NCBI RefSeq assembly: GCF_004798865.1
Contig: NW_025335568.1
Location: forward strand, 51,290,103 to 51,354,102
DNA length: 64,000 nt
Direction: 5' to 3'
From: Varanus komodoensis
Lineage: Eukaryota > Chordata > Lepidosauria > Squamata > Varanidae
The notes beneath the pieces are model-generated. The model searched no databases and was not told the origin of the DNA. It worked only from the letters and a program-made list of their open reading frames with translations. Each line of letters opens with the position of its first letter. Positions within the stretch are counted from its first letter, which is position 1. Of this stretch, positions 34,380 through 47,100 are shown piece by piece. The translations under genes were made by a program, and so were the position numbers.

Positions 34380-34900
34380 AGGGGACTGGAAGTTTTACAC
34401 ACACAGGACCAGCTCTTCCTCTTCTTGATCTTCTGGTGGCTCATTATTTGCAGCTGGGTTTTTCTCCTCCTGCTGAAAAGATCCTTGATCCTAACTACTT
34501 CTCATCCCCTGAGTGGAACCCCCGATGATAGTCTGGCAGCTGGGGCTCCTCTGGCCATTGTTTTCCATGCTGTATTCACAGCCACCTCTGCTCTGGAGAC
34601 CCAGGAGGTGAGGTAGAAGTGATGAAGATAGAAGCAGGGCTCATGCTAGGTGCCGAAGAGTTCCTCCTGATGGTGGCAGCCTGGCAGGCATCCTCAAGTG
34701 GCCTTTGGTCTGGTGCGAGTTCTTCCACATCTTCTGGGAGACAGAGGGAGGCAGATGAAGCCATCTTCTGTCTCCAATTCATACATTCACCAAAAGTCAG
34801 GGTTAAAATAGCATGGTTGATGAAGCAGGAGGAAATCCTTGAGCCAGCTTGAACAGGCTGATGACATTCAGTTAAAAATAGTAGATGTTGGTTCATGCTC
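34380..34900 (-). other. Purine-biased segment, unrecognised, possibly retroelement UTR
   Basis: A 106-codon minus-strand frame (34576-34896) is rich in S, P, E and A, with no domain. The composition resembles serine/glutamate-rich translated UTR or LTR DNA of reptile retroelements and the segment at 23146-23715. I can neither support a host gene nor name an element. Confidence 0.15.
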
Positions 34901-36079
34901 TCCCAGGAGGGGTGTGTGGCTATACTGAAATACCACGTTGGAGGGGCAGCAACAATGCCCTTGGATGGGTATCCCTACCAAAGGGGCTTTGGAGCATTTG
35001 GGTACTATACAAGACTCATCTCAGCTGTTTTTGCACCACTAGTCCTGTCCAGGCATTTGTCTAGACGCATGAGGACTTAAAGGGGAAAGAGAGTTGGTGT
35101 GTGCATACAGCGCCTGGACCCCAGGGTCTCCAGGCAGGCTGTCCCTGCCCACCTCTAACTGCACAGAGTTTTATTTGCATTCAGCCAGAGATGACTAGAA
35201 CTCCCTTTCAGATCTGGCCAGTACCACAAAGCAAGGTCTGAAAGGACAAGCATGCCCAGTCCTGGCTCTGTACCTCTTTTCAGCCTTCATGAGTTCACCT
35301 CAACAGGGCTACTGTCTCATGGTGAATGTAAGATCTAGAGCCATGTGCTGGTCCTCTAACTACTTTGTGAAGACACTATCGCTGCTTACATGACTCTTGC
35401 TCTGTGACATCAGCTCTTGACACATCCTTCCCACGTGCATCCATGCACATACTCACACATTGTCTGGAGATCTTAGTAATGTTCATCATTAGATGTACCA
35501 GTATGTAGGTAGGTGCATATTAAGCTGTAATTTGGCTTGTTAAGTTGAACATGAAGTATCCATTGAGAAGGGACTAATTGATGGACTAATTGTTTCCAGA
35601 ACCATCTGTCATGATTGCAGTACTAGTTCGTACATCAAGATTTCAGAGGGCACAAAATGGTTTTAAAAGTTAATAACATGAAATGAGGCATGAGATCTCC
35701 CAGTAATGCAAAATGAACAACAGGCAGTTCTCTATTTTATTATAACTCAGCTGGCGAAAGGGGAAGGCTTGCAGAAGCTGTGAGATGATACAGGGTGATG
35801 CAGAACACAAACTGTGAATTGCATCTCCAAACAACTGATTATCCAAACACCATTGTTACAGTATTAATATGTATTGCATTTATTAATGTAATTATTATAC
35901 TTGTATAGTTGTTGATACAACACAATCTTTAACTAGTTTGCATGCCAAAGAATTACAAAATTACTCTTTAAACAATTAATAAATAATTACAGCCAACAGC
36001 AAAATTAACGGAGTATCAAGAATTAAGGAAACAATTTTTTTAAAACCCAAGCAATCAATTGGAGCAACACCAATCATAA
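34901..36079. other. Unassigned DNA
   Basis: No gene or repeat is recognised. The stretch 35830-36010 is AT-rich and repeat-poor. Confidence 0.35.
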
Positions 36080-36890
36080 TCAATTACAAACCAGAGAAAG
36101 CCTGCAACACTGTATGTCTTCAGGAGGCTTTTTCTACAGGCTCAACACATTCTGCCTCCATTTAAGCATTTGCCTTTCAGAATTTAAGCATCTTGCTCTC
36201 AGGAGCTTACAGTCTAAAACTTGACATAGAGGAGGCAATTTGGGAAGGGGAGACAAGTGCAAACTGGGAAAGAATATGCAATTATTTCATTTATGTCCAG
36301 GTAAGATTAAGTCGTGCCAAAGGCTACATGGGAGCAAGTGACTTTGGGGAAAGAGAGATTCATGAAGTTAGAGAAGTGGCATGATGGAGGTCTTTAGGGA
36401 GGCAGTCCCAGGTGGAGCTGTTTGAGGGAACAGAAAATGGTCCAATTACGGAGAGCGGTGGTGAGGATATGTGAAGGTCATAGGCAGAGATGTGGAACAC
36501 AGTAACAGAGGAAGCTGCCTTTTTTCAAGTTAGGTCAGCGGCCTTTTGAATTCATTACTGTCTATAGAAATCCCCAAGAAAACCACCCACCAGCAGGCAT
36601 GGTCAGGCGTCATCTTGAGTGCCAAGGGGTTGTCCATGGTCCTTGGGGCATCTGCAGGTGCTCTGTTGGAGTTCTGCGTGGACTAGCAGTTCTCAGACGA
36701 GGTCTTTTCCAGCCCTACCATGAACTGTGTCGGAGAATTTCTGCAAACAATCTAAGTGTTCTCTCACTGAGCAGCAGCCCTTCCCTTTCTTCTCACACAA
36801 TGGAATATGGGAGCATCGAAATAATTCAAGTAGGCAAGGCCATGGAGGGCTTTGAAGGCAAGGAGTGTGTCGAATAGCAGTAGGCAAGGG
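36080..36890 (-). mobile_element. Candidate L2-like LINE 3' region, diverged
   Basis: The plus-strand block 'aggccatggagggctttgaa' at about 36837-36856 corresponds to the reverse complement of the L2 FKVL..TYKAL region (compare 'gccaagaagggctttaaagt' at 25440-25460). To its left, 'ctcaggagcttacagtctaa' and 'gaggaagctgccttttttca' (the second near 36508, like the tail of the tRNA-derived SINE family) suggest a composite of two elements. No frame is long. The clade and limits are uncertain. Confidence 0.35.
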
Positions 36891-39800
36891 TGAACATCAA
36901 TTTTACTTCCTCCCACATTTGATAGTTTTGTATCCTAATTTTGTATCCTAATCTCTTCCAAATATGAAGAACTTCACAAATGTCTACAAATACGGTTGAA
37001 CTCTTCAGATTAAGGGAAAGTTTTGCTTCTTTAAATGGAATCCTACAGGACTTATGCTTGATAAAGGGCATCACATTAATGAATTTTAGCTGAAACTGAC
37101 ATAAGCTCTCTTTCAATACTCCCAGAAGCTGGTGAAACTTTACCAGTTTGGTAAACCCAAACTTAAACCAAAATGTGAGAGCCCTGTTTCTTTTACCAAA
37201 GATGTAAAGCCAACTACTTCTTTTAGCAATCTGAGAAGACTATACTTTTCGTCATCTTCAGGGATTCTAAATATATATATAATCCATATATATATAATCC
37301 ATGACTGTGAACATAATCACTGTACTTGGAACTGTGCAATAAGAAAGGGTCTTTTGGATAATTTATGCTGCCCCTTGCTTTGTTTAATTAATCAGCTCAC
37401 TAAAATATGTCTTAATTGCTTTGTGATGTATTCTGAGTACCTGTTTGGAAAAAATATGGCTAGGATGGGTAGACCTGTAGTGTGCACTGAATCCCCTTTG
37501 CATATTTAGAGACATTAATTACATCCCATAGCAAGCCTGCCTGTCACTGGTGGGTTACAGCAGACTCATGTATCTCATCCCAGTAGTTCCCATGTCATAT
37601 TGCTGCTGGACCATTCATACAGCCTGTTATAGAGTTGACCAGCTCTTTGCTTATTTCCCCAGCTGTTCCTCTCATCTGTTGCCAAGGTCAGAGTCTGACC
37701 TCTATAAGGTGCTTCTTTAACCCAGTGGCTTTCTTCATTGTCATTTAAACGAAAGGTTGCCTAGGAACCAAACTGAGATCTCCAGTTTCTCATCAAGCAA
37801 ACTGGGGGGGGGGGGGGAATGCACACTTTTGACAGCTAAAAGGGTCACAGGAAGGACACGTGGCCCACTTCAATCACATACAGGATTTGATGACGCTTTC
37901 CATTTTTGAATGGGAAACCTTTCAGCATGGTTTCCAAATGCATGGATACCTTAGTTGAAGACTAGGCATAACTATCCCTAAGAATAGTACAACAATGCAA
38001 TTTGCTAAGCATAAACTATACCTGGGTACCTAGTATATACGCATTTATCGTAACAGAGGCACACAATTTTCATTTCAGAAAACTGTAACACTTTGTTTTA
38101 ACTGTTTTTAATTTCTGGTTTTAGTTTTGGTTTGATTTTTGATGCTCATAACAAAAAATAATCTAAAAATAAGGAGGAATTAAGCACTCAGTTGACACAT
38201 GCCATCCTTGTGGATTTTATGTTCTGACCTGAGCAAACTCACCCAAGCAGTGCAAACAGTCAGCCTGAGAGACGGAGCGGGGGGTCACGGGTGGTTTCCA
38301 GGTAGCAAGCCTGCAGCTTCAGGACACCCCAAAGCCCTTAAGGGTGGCAGCTTTGTGCTAATTCCTGCTTGTGCAACAGCAATGAGTGACAGCCCTGCAA
38401 GTCAGTCCAGACATTACGTGTAATACCTCAAATTCAGCTCTGTATGGGGTTTTCTTTATATCAGAGAACCCTTGAAAGTCTTGGCCCAGATTGAGACCAC
38501 AGATTGGAAGGAGAGGTTTGCTCCTCAGCTGAATCTGTCCTCTAAATACCCGCTCTGGCCATTGGCAGTTAGCAAGAGAACAACTGAATTTTCATACTGT
38601 CACAAAATCCTCTGGATAATTTCAAGTTTCAACTGGGAAAGAAAGAATCAAGCCTGTGTGCTGCAGTACTACACCTGGATTGGAGCCCATTCTTAGTTTT
38701 AAGTAAAGCTGTAAAATCCCAGCCAGACTTGCATGCTATATATTAAATGCAACATGCACCTTGACCCTTAAAAGCCTGGTCAGATGAGCCTCCATGATGA
38801 ATCTCATGCTACTTCTTGTCCCCACAATTGCTTCTTGCCCACACCAATGAAATTTATATTGATGGAAAATCAAAACCTGCATCCCACCTTTTTGACTGTT
38901 TACTCATAATTAAGTCTTACAGAGCTCCATGGGGCTTTATTGCTAAAGACGGATTTAGTTTTCCGGTGGATGCTAATAGATGTTAATGCAACCTGTTGCA
39001 TGACCTCAGTCCATTTTGTCAAAGGAAAAAGCAACTGTCTTGTGAGATGGAATAATAGTAACAACTCAGTCCATTTCATGCTCTGTTATTAGGTGGAATT
39101 TGCAAGGAATCAGTCATGCAACAAGACATGTTTATACAGACAGTTTCACACAGAACTTCAACAAAATGAGTGTAACACAAATTAATGTAAAACAAATGCC
39201 AGTTTTCTTCCAGAATGTCAGCTTCATTAAAACATATTACAAGAGGCTTTTAACATTTTCAGTAATGCTTGTGACAGATGGAATGCGTGGGGTTAAGAAT
39301 ACCCATGGTGTGAAGCTACTTTGAACTTCTACATTTGTTAGGAATAAATTTCTCCATATTCAACATTTCTTTCACTTCTTATGTGATTAATTGATGCATT
39401 TCACAAAGCCACTCATACAGTTTTGCTATTTTAGTAAGGGAAATTTTGCAGTATTGAATAGCAAGTATGGTAGCTGTCTTCTTCTTTTTCTGAGTATTAT
39501 CCTTGCAAAATTAGGATGCATCTAAGATCCTGGCCACCCCATTCCATGAAAAAATATGGTCTGATTTAGGGATATACTGCTACATGATTGATAGAGGTTC
39601 ATGTAGGAAGTGTATCACTGTACATATAGTTATGCTACCTGAGAGTGGCATTGCAAACAGAAGGATCAAAAAACACTGGAATGTTCAAAGTGTGTATGGT
39701 GCTGGGGCCCATTCATGGTACTCACGCTTCCTGCATCTCCACATATGCTAGTTCCCATTGTCTCAGTCCCTGAGCTTACTGTTTTGAATGCAAGGTCTCA

Positions 39801-40290
39801 GCAAGAGTTCTGTTCATGTTCCCCTGAATGTATATAAAACACTCCATACCACAAAGGGCCCTTCTTCATCATAGATCTTGGTTACATGGAATGTTCTTCT
39901 CCCATTGAAGAGAACATGAGTAGTGAAAACTGAGAAAACAGGGCCAGTGTATACATCCCCATGACACTGCACACTGCAATGACCCCACGCCTGGAATCTT
40001 GCCATCACCCTAAAGAGGTCTATGAGATACTGGCCACCTCACTCAAAGAAGGACCCTTGGGAACCACTGATGCACTCACCATACTCAAAGACTTGTCTCC
40101 CTGATCAACGTCAGCCTCCTTCTCCCTTAGTCATGTTGGAGCTACAGAAAGTAGCATAGGCTCTTTAAATCTGTAGTCAGGACCCAGTGGGAGGGGAAGC
40201 TTCTGAACAACCTGAGCCAATGAACTGGTGTAAGCCCTCTGATGCTGCTGGAACTCTGTTGGAACAACAGCTCCATCCTAACCTAGCCTA
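36891..40290. other. Long stretch without recognisable genes
   Basis: About 3.4 kb, holding an 'atatatatataatcc' duplication near 37271-37300 and a 14-G run at 37804-37817. The plus-strand 125-codon frame at 37132-37509 has no domain. The region 38940-39500 is repeat-poor. Confidence 0.35.
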
Positions 40291-40605
40291 ATACACTATA
40301 CCCCCGTGAAGCCCGGTTCAACGTTCACGGCCTCAGTCTTTCCCGGAATTTTCCATGTGGCAGCTTGCTTGCAAGGAGATCATTTTCTCCGAGCAAGTCC
40401 AAACCAATCTTGCAAGGAGATTGGTCTGGACTCGCTCGGAGAAAACGATCCCTGCGCACGCACACTCCTGCCTCGCCACCTGCACGCGCCTCCTGCCCGC
40501 ACCACCTTGGCAGCCGGCACCCATCACCGCCACCAAATTCACAGTTTTTCACAATTCACAGATGCTCTAGGAATGCAACCCCTGCAAATTTCAGGGGACT
40601 ACTGC
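40291..40605. mobile_element. Candidate pogo/Tigger-like MITE with internal palindrome
   Basis: The left end 'cactatacccccgtgaag' and the reverse complement of the right end 'cagtagtcccctgaaat' (40585-40601) agree at most positions and resemble the pogo/Tigger terminal form CAGTAGTCCCC. Interior: CpG-bearing and GC-rich, with a 33-bp inverted repeat (40378-40410 against 40418-40450, three mismatches, 7-nt loop). The block 'cttgcaaggagat' occurs at both 40368-40380 and 40408-40420. No transposase is seen, so it is non-autonomous. The TA target duplication is not clean, so the boundaries are approximate. Confidence 0.5.
40378..40450. repeat. 33-bp inverted repeat
   Basis: The left arm 40378-40410 and the right arm 40418-40450 pair at 30 of 33 positions; all three differences are A against G transitions. 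The loop is TGCAAGG. Confidence 0.9.
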
Positions 40606-41689
40606 ACTACTCACTGAATGCTGTCCAAGGTGCTAGTAGTCCCTGTCTTGCTGCACTCTAATTTATCCAGCATGACTGCTGACCAATCATGACCTTTGGC
40701 TTGCCAGACAGAGGTTCCTCTTACCAGAGCCTGCTCAAGCCCCTGGTTTGCCCATGGCTCAACCTCAGCCAGGATACACATTGCTTTGCAATTCCTGGTA
40801 CAAAATTGCAAAGCTGGAACCGTTTCTCTACATTTTGTATGCTGGAACAAGTTCCAGGTAGGACAGCTGGTGGTTCCTCTCCTGCTGAAATAACAGGCAA
40901 TCAGTGCAGATGGTATGCAATCCCTCAGGAACAGATGGAGTCCAGGGATCCAAATGACCATGAATGCTTTTATCCTTTCGCACAATTGTCATTCATTTCA
41001 GATGAGGTTTATGCTTTTGCTGGATTGTGCACCATAAAAAGATTATGGTGGATTATGCACTATTATGCATAAAAAAAAGAAATGGGTAGGGAAAAAAAAG
41101 ATCCACAAGGCTTTAGATTCCCCCATGGTTTTTAAACAGAAGTGCCATAACAATCATTCATATGTAAGAATGGATGAGACCAACATGAGACCAAAACTGG
41201 GCATGAGACCAGCAGTTTTTTACATAGGTTACCATCACAGAGCAAGTACATGTTGATGTTGTGATTGAGTGGTAGATATAAAAAGGCAGGAAGTACGTCA
41301 TAACCGACTTATGGTTCTCACAACATGGCAGAGACAAGCATACACATGTGCACACACAGATGTATGTGTATATTTTATTTGTTAGTCTTTAATGAAGAAT
41401 CAATTAAAATTTTATTCATACACAAATGAGTATTTGGGTCTGATTCTTCAGTATTTCTGTCTGTCTGTTTGTAATGCTACAGGTACTTAGGGAAAGGAAT
41501 CATTGTAGAATAATGACTTTAGTGAGACATTTTTAAAAAGTCAAACCTATATTAAAAGTGACCTGATGCATAATAAGGTGCTAGGTGCTTGCCCTAATTA
41601 TTTTTCATTATATTACTATTTGAATTCTTGACTTTAGACATGTATTCCTGTCAATAGAAGCAATTTGGAAAGCTTTCCAACTAATATAG
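40606..41689. other. Unassigned DNA
   Basis: Overlapping frames on both strands at 40611-41072 have no domain. An A-rich run lies near 41070-41100. Confidence 0.35.
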
Positions 41690-41960
41690 TACAGTGCATT
41701 CGAGATCTTTGATTTCATTGATTGATCTGATTGCATTTTTAATATACTGCCCATCATCCCAAAAGAACAAAGCAGGTGACACAGATCTTTTCTTCCCCTC
41801 ACCACCCTTGTCAGAAATATTTTAGCATCACAATAACCCTTCAAGGTACATTAGAAGACTAAAAGATGATGATGTAACCATGGTCACCCAGGGAGCTTCA
41901 GAGCAGAGCAGAGATGCCAGCCTGTGGGTCTCACTGGCGTAGTCCAAAATGCTACTGACA
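41690..41960 (-). mobile_element. MIR-like SINE, minus strand
   Basis: The plus strand shows 'ttttaatatactgcccatca', 'tcacaataacccttcaaggt', 'accatggtcacccagggagc', 'ttcagagcagagcagagatg' and 'gtgggtctcactggcgtagt', the reverse complement of the MIR-like SINE order (tail, 'cctcacaacaaccctgtgagg', 'aaggtcacccagtgagc', head). Confidence 0.65.
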
Positions 41961-42045
41961 AATACCAGCAGCATTCAGGTGTGAAGGAAAAGACGGATGT
42001 GAATTACTCCTCTGAGTGATTTCCTTTTAAATTCCTTGGACCACT

Positions 42046-42149
42046 GCCCCCAACCCAGCGCCCTCCAGGTGTGTTGGACTACAACCGCTATGGCTGGGGA
42101 CATGGGGCATTTTGCCCAAGACACCTGGAGGGAACCAAGTTGGGGGTTA
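42046..42149. mobile_element. Foldback MITE family F, best TIR copy
   Basis: The ends are inverted: 'cccccaac' then 'gccctccaggtgt' on the left against 'acacctggaggga' then 'gttggggg' on the right, about 20 of 26 positions matching. The inner arm includes 'gttggactacaac'. No coding. Related copies lie at 5182, 21396, 34053, 49188 and 61711. The transposon superfamily is not certain; the arms resemble high-copy hAT-like MITEs of vertebrates. Confidence 0.65.
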
Positions 42150-42230
42150 CTGGTCTAGGCAGAAGAACAGCTACCTTTAATCTTGTGACAACCTGGGAAT
42201 GTGCAGAATTCTCCCTAAGAATGAATGATG

Positions 42231-42430
42231 CTGCCTTCTACCAGCCAGGCATTGATTCATCTAGCTGAGCGTTTATCTTCTTTCTCTGATTCATGGCAAC
42301 ACTACAAGGTTTCAGGCAATGTTCACCTGGGTCCTTTTTTTATCTGGATGTGGCAGAGAATGGATTGGGTTCTTTGACTTCCCACATAGAAAGCAGGGTT
42401 TGAACCTGAAACCTTCTCCATGTTCCATCC
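42231..42430 (-). mobile_element. tRNA-derived SINE, family T
   Basis: The plus strand holds the reversed SINE: 'ttgattcatctagctgagcg', 'acactacaaggtttcaggca', and a reversed B-box-like 'cagggtttgaacctgaaacc' with 'ttctccatgttcc'. The family sense strand carries a tRNA-like head (gtagctcagtggtagagcat ... ggttcaatccc). Diverged but in order. Confidence 0.65.
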
Positions 42431-43523
42431 TGGAGTTATGGCCTTTCACAGAAATGTTTCCGTCTTCATGACATTTTCTTGTTCCCTTCAAAATTGCTGT
42501 GATGCTTTGCCTGAAGAGGAACTGCCATGCTGTCTTAAAATCATGCTTTAGGTGAACTGCTGGCAGACACCTTAGAACAGGGAGCTGTCATTCCGATGTT
42601 CTGATCACCATTACCATTCTAACAGAACTATACAGAAAATCAACAGCTCAGATTGCAAGGAGACACCATTTTAGAAGGATGTTATTATTCAGGGTGCAAT
42701 CCTATAAGGATCTCCGTAACCCTCCAAACTCAGAGGATTCTAGGTATCCTGTAGAGCTTGGGCTGGGCACATAGGCTTCTTCACACTCTGCAAAGCACGT
42801 CATTGGCTGATTCAGAACAGGAGGGAATGAAGCTGAGGTGCCACCAGGATAATGCCTATCTTGGCAGAACACCCCTAAAAGGCCCCTCTCCAAGGTTGCT
42901 CTTGTGATCTCAGAAAAGCTGCTGGGATGGTTCTTTATGCACTAACTCCAAGGGCAGGGGCGGAGGGTGGGGGAGTCTGAGTGTGGATCCTCAGCTACAA
43001 GATCAGAGTGATTTTCAACCTTGTAGCCAGGAGTCAAAAAAAATCCAATGGCTGTCTAGATACTGTCCAGCACTCATAGGATTGCACGCCTGCCTGTTAG
43101 CATCTACTCAAGCTACCTTCTCTGGTATGGGAGTGTCTTAATGCAGAGGGTCAGAAATTACCAAGGCAAATACAAATGTTTTACAAACACCCTGACCACA
43201 ATGTGAAAATTGAGGAGAAGGATAAGTGGGAATTTTGTGCCATTTGCTTTTGATAAGAATTTATTAAACTCAGAAATTTATTTATAAGTGGTATGGAAAG
43301 AACCCAAGTTTTAAAAAAAATGTGAAAGCAAATTTAGCTGAAAAAAGGGTCGACAAACGAGAATAACTTTAATGACATTTGAGGGTTGTTCTCGGAACAT
43401 GTATTAATAAAAAGGAAGAGTATTGAACCTGTGTAAGATTTGATGCAATTTTGGATGGGGAGGGAGCTGTCCTGAGAGAGGGGAAGCATGAAAGAAGAAG
43501 TAAAGGAGAAGAGATGAATCAAT
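42431..43523. other. Unassigned DNA
   Basis: Fragments of family P ('ggtgcaatcctataaggatc' near 42695 and 'cactcataggattgcacgcc' near 43071) are the only recognisable pieces. Confidence 0.4.
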
Positions 43524-43640
43524 GGCCTTCTACCAGCCAGGCCATTGATTCATCTAGCTGAGCATTTATCTTCTTGCTTTGATTCACAGCAACACTCCAG
43601 GGTTTCAGGCAATGTTCACCTGGATCCTTTTTATATAGGG
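43524..43640 (-). mobile_element. tRNA-derived SINE, family T, partial near-duplicate
   Basis: It shares 'ctaccagccaggc(c)attgattcatctagctgagc' and 'tttcaggcaatgttcacctgg' type blocks with 42231-42350, closer to that copy than to the family form. It lacks the tRNA-like head. Confidence 0.65.
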
Positions 43641-43660
43641 ATATGAATAAATAATTCCGG

Positions 43661-43694
43661 TGTCTGTGTGTGTGTTTGTGTGTGTGTGTGTATG
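43661..43694. repeat. (TG)n microsatellite flanked by an 18-bp direct repeat
   Basis: GGATATGAATAAATAATT occurs at 43639-43656 and again at 43700-43717, on either side of the TG run. Confidence 0.9.
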
Positions 43695-43934
43695 GATCTG
43701 GATATGAATAAATAATTATCATACAGCCAAAGGTCCCAGTGCAGGGGTACAGCTTTTGTGTTCAGTATCAAACAGAATATTAATTCTTTTGACTGATTTA
43801 CCTGATACAATGTATTTCTACTATAAGTTTTTTCCTTCTAATTTTTTGTTGCTATGGATGTACTTTTATATTGTATTGTATTGCATGGTTTTTATTTAAT
43901 AAACTTTTTTTTGAGTGGACAGATTTGTCCATCC

Positions 43935-44155
43935 AGGCACAGGAAGTAGTGTGCTTACCTCTTAAAGGTCTGGGTTTGAATTTTTGTATATTCAGCCCTC
44001 TCCAGTTTGAAAGATCCCAAGTAGCAGGGGATGAAAGAGACTGGTCCATGAGGTCCAAGAAAAATGCTGCCAGTCAGAGTGGACTACAGTGAGTTATTTG
44101 GACAATTAGCCTGCCCTGGTGTAAGGCAGTTTCTAGTTTCACAGAAAGATGTTTT
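43935..44155 (+). mobile_element. tRNA-derived SINE, family T, full-span diverged copy
   Basis: In sense order: head 'ggaagtagtgtgcttacctc' and B-box-like 'gtctgggtttgaatttttg', then 'atgctgccagtcagagtgga' and the end 'ggtgtaaggcagtttctag' (family form: gctgccagtcagtgtagac ... tataaggcagcttcct). Opposite in orientation to the neighbour at 43524-43640. Confidence 0.65.
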
Positions 44156-47100
44156 AATCCTCCCCACTCTTTATGCCATGTAGACCATGTGTTGCTAATG
44201 GACTGGATGAAATGCTGCTATAAATAAATGGATACTATAGTTGACACAGTGGCTGACAGTGGGGAGATGTTCTCCCTGAGATATATGGGGCCCTGGCCAT
44301 GGCAAAGCATAGGGTAGTTTATCATTTTGACCATAAAAAACCCCTACACCATTCCATTAGCTCTTCAATAGTTATGAGAAGATGCTCAGCAATCCTCTTC
44401 TCATATCATTCATATATTCCAACGAGGCAGACGCAGGGAGCAGCATGTCTCATCACAAGCGTAATCTCCTGGATTGCCATGGGAAACATGCTGCAGATTC
44501 CTCAGATATGCTCTAATTACTACCGGAGCCATGTTAGTCCAGAAGTTATAAATAATATGCATATTTTCCTACCTAGTAAAGACTTCTGACTAGACCACTG
44601 GTGAAGAGATATAAATCATAATGTGTTATTTAAAGGATATATCTAGCAGCAAGAGAAAAAAATCTATGGCATATATCAAAGGCTTGTCAAAGCAATAAAA
44701 CTGGAATGCACCTCATCTTGTTTAATGGCAGAAAATAGACAAAAATATAATTGGTGACAAAAATCTAGAACAAAAGTTATAACAATGTCCTGAAAATTAA
44801 TATGATTGTGACAGTAAAATGTACTTTTCAAAGAAAAAAGTTTAAGAAAAGGATTATTGGCCTTTTCCCTCTCTCAGCTTTATGGGTATTTTGAATTCTT
44901 TTCATAACAAACCTGAACACAGTGAAAACTGACACTTCCAAATCTTGGTCTTTATATCGTTATATTTTCTGCTTTCCGATTTTCCAAGTGGTAAAAACTG
45001 CAGGGGTGCAAGTGTTTGATCAAGGTTTGGATTCCATAGTATTAGGTCACTGCGGGTTTAGGACATTTTGTGATTTATGGTTTATTTATACATATAGTCC
45101 TGGAATTTTACAAATCTGAATCACTAGTCAAAGTTATTTAGGACAAAATCTTATGCATGTCTAGACCAAAAAAAGTCCTACAGCTAGAGGACTATCCTCA
45201 TGAAACAGAGGGCTATCTTTGGCAAGTACAACATCTGGGCACTCTATTTTGCACACACCCAGATGCAGTGTCGGTTTCAGAAACTCCAATTTTCAGTTCC
45301 CCACCTGTCAGGTCTGAGAAGTTTCCATCAAACAGACTCAATCCATCAAAAGGAGCAGTATAGCACCCAGGATCATTGAAGCACGTATGTGGCAGAGACA
45401 CATGACTCTGGATTGGACCATGGAAGTACCAAGAAAAATTATTTATGAGATGGAAAAATAAACTGTTTCCTGGGAAATCACCACCATGGTGTTGTTTTTA
45501 ATAAATTAGCATTTCAGATCATACAATAATAAATGCCACTGTTGCTGTGTGTTTGTGCAGGACGATAACATTGGTGATTGTTGTACTGTATAATACTAAA
45601 AATGTTAAGTGAGCTAAAAGCAATGATTAGGGTAGATTGGTTTTTTAAAACATTAAGAAAATAACTGGTCATATGTAGCAAAACTGATCTTAAAATGATT
45701 GCTCCATGATTCATTTTTGCATGCTAAAATGAGTTTATAGACAACCCAGATCTAAAACTGGGAAAGAAATGTTTTTCTGGCAGACATGGATAGGTTGGGG
45801 GGGGAATGATGATGAATTTTTGTCATTTTTGGTCCTGAGTGCCAAATGTGACTTGCCAGTACTTGTAACGGCAGCATTTCTTTGTGTTCAGGTTTGGTCC
45901 AGCTGCTTTGACAGAATCAGAATCTCTGCCATTATTGGAAGCACTTACTAAAGCTGGTCAGGCAAAGTGACCCAAAGTGTCTATAAATATTTGTTCCTGG
46001 TCAATAAATGTGATATACAGGGTTTCAAGCAGGAATGAATCGAGAATCCATTCTGGCTAATTAGTGTTTCACTGTTTTGGTGCCTATACCTGTCATGTCT
46101 GTAGTTCTTAGGTTGTGCCTTATTAAGCAAAAACCATTTTTGTGTATATGAGGCACAGAAATGTCTCAAGTCAAATCTGCAGCATTGTTGGAGGTGTAAC
46201 ACAGCCAATACATTCTTTAAACATATGTTTTGGCAACGTCTAGTAGTTGCTTCATTTTGATAGGAGATTATAATATGGATACATTTTGTATTGGAACAGC
46301 TGGCAATATTCACTGATGCATGCACTTCTTTAAATTATTTACCTGCTTCATGGAAATTAATGAATAATTTGCAGAAATTGATTTTCCACATCCTCCTAAA
46401 ATCTAAAATACTGATATGACAGCATTAGAAGGATAAATAACCCCCTTCTATAATACCATGAATTAAAGATGCCTTCATCATTTAAATGGGTGACATGTAA
46501 ATGGATATTTATTTGGAAATCTTGTCTGCTTTTCTTGAAGCCTACAAAGTTGTATATATATACAAACTTGTGTGTGTGTGTGTAAATTAAACATTGTTAT
46601 AGAAAAAATCAGTAATTAAAAATATAAAGTGCGCTCCATTTTAAATCTCTGCAAGTACATAACTATATCGGAAGAGTCGCTGTGTCTTGATTAGTTTTCC
46701 ACATGCAGTAACAATAATCAGTGAAGAAGCAACCATATCTTGATCACAGGGCTCCAGAACCTGGGGAAGCCTCTGTACATACAGGAGTTGCAAGTGGAGA
46801 AGAGCATGTGACATCAGGTGCAAAGTCTACTATAAAGATAGGCTGGAGGTTATTTTCGAGTTCTTATTGTTGAAAACATATGATGCCACAATCAACTTTC
46901 AAGATGCTGCAGCCTTCAAGATTCTTAAATGAACAATCTATATATTAACACAAAATCTACTACATTATAATGAGTTCCTTCAGCTTAGAACAAGTAAGTC
47001 AAGAGCCAAGAACAAGGGTAGACATGACTGGGAACAGCCTTGAAATGGCTCCTCTTTCCCACCAGTGTAGCCTCTTTATTCACATGCATTTCTCTCTCAC

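Noticed and set aside
34380-34900. A host exon on the minus strand
   Set aside because: No splice-site pairing or conserved domain that I can see; composition suggests repeat-derived DNA.
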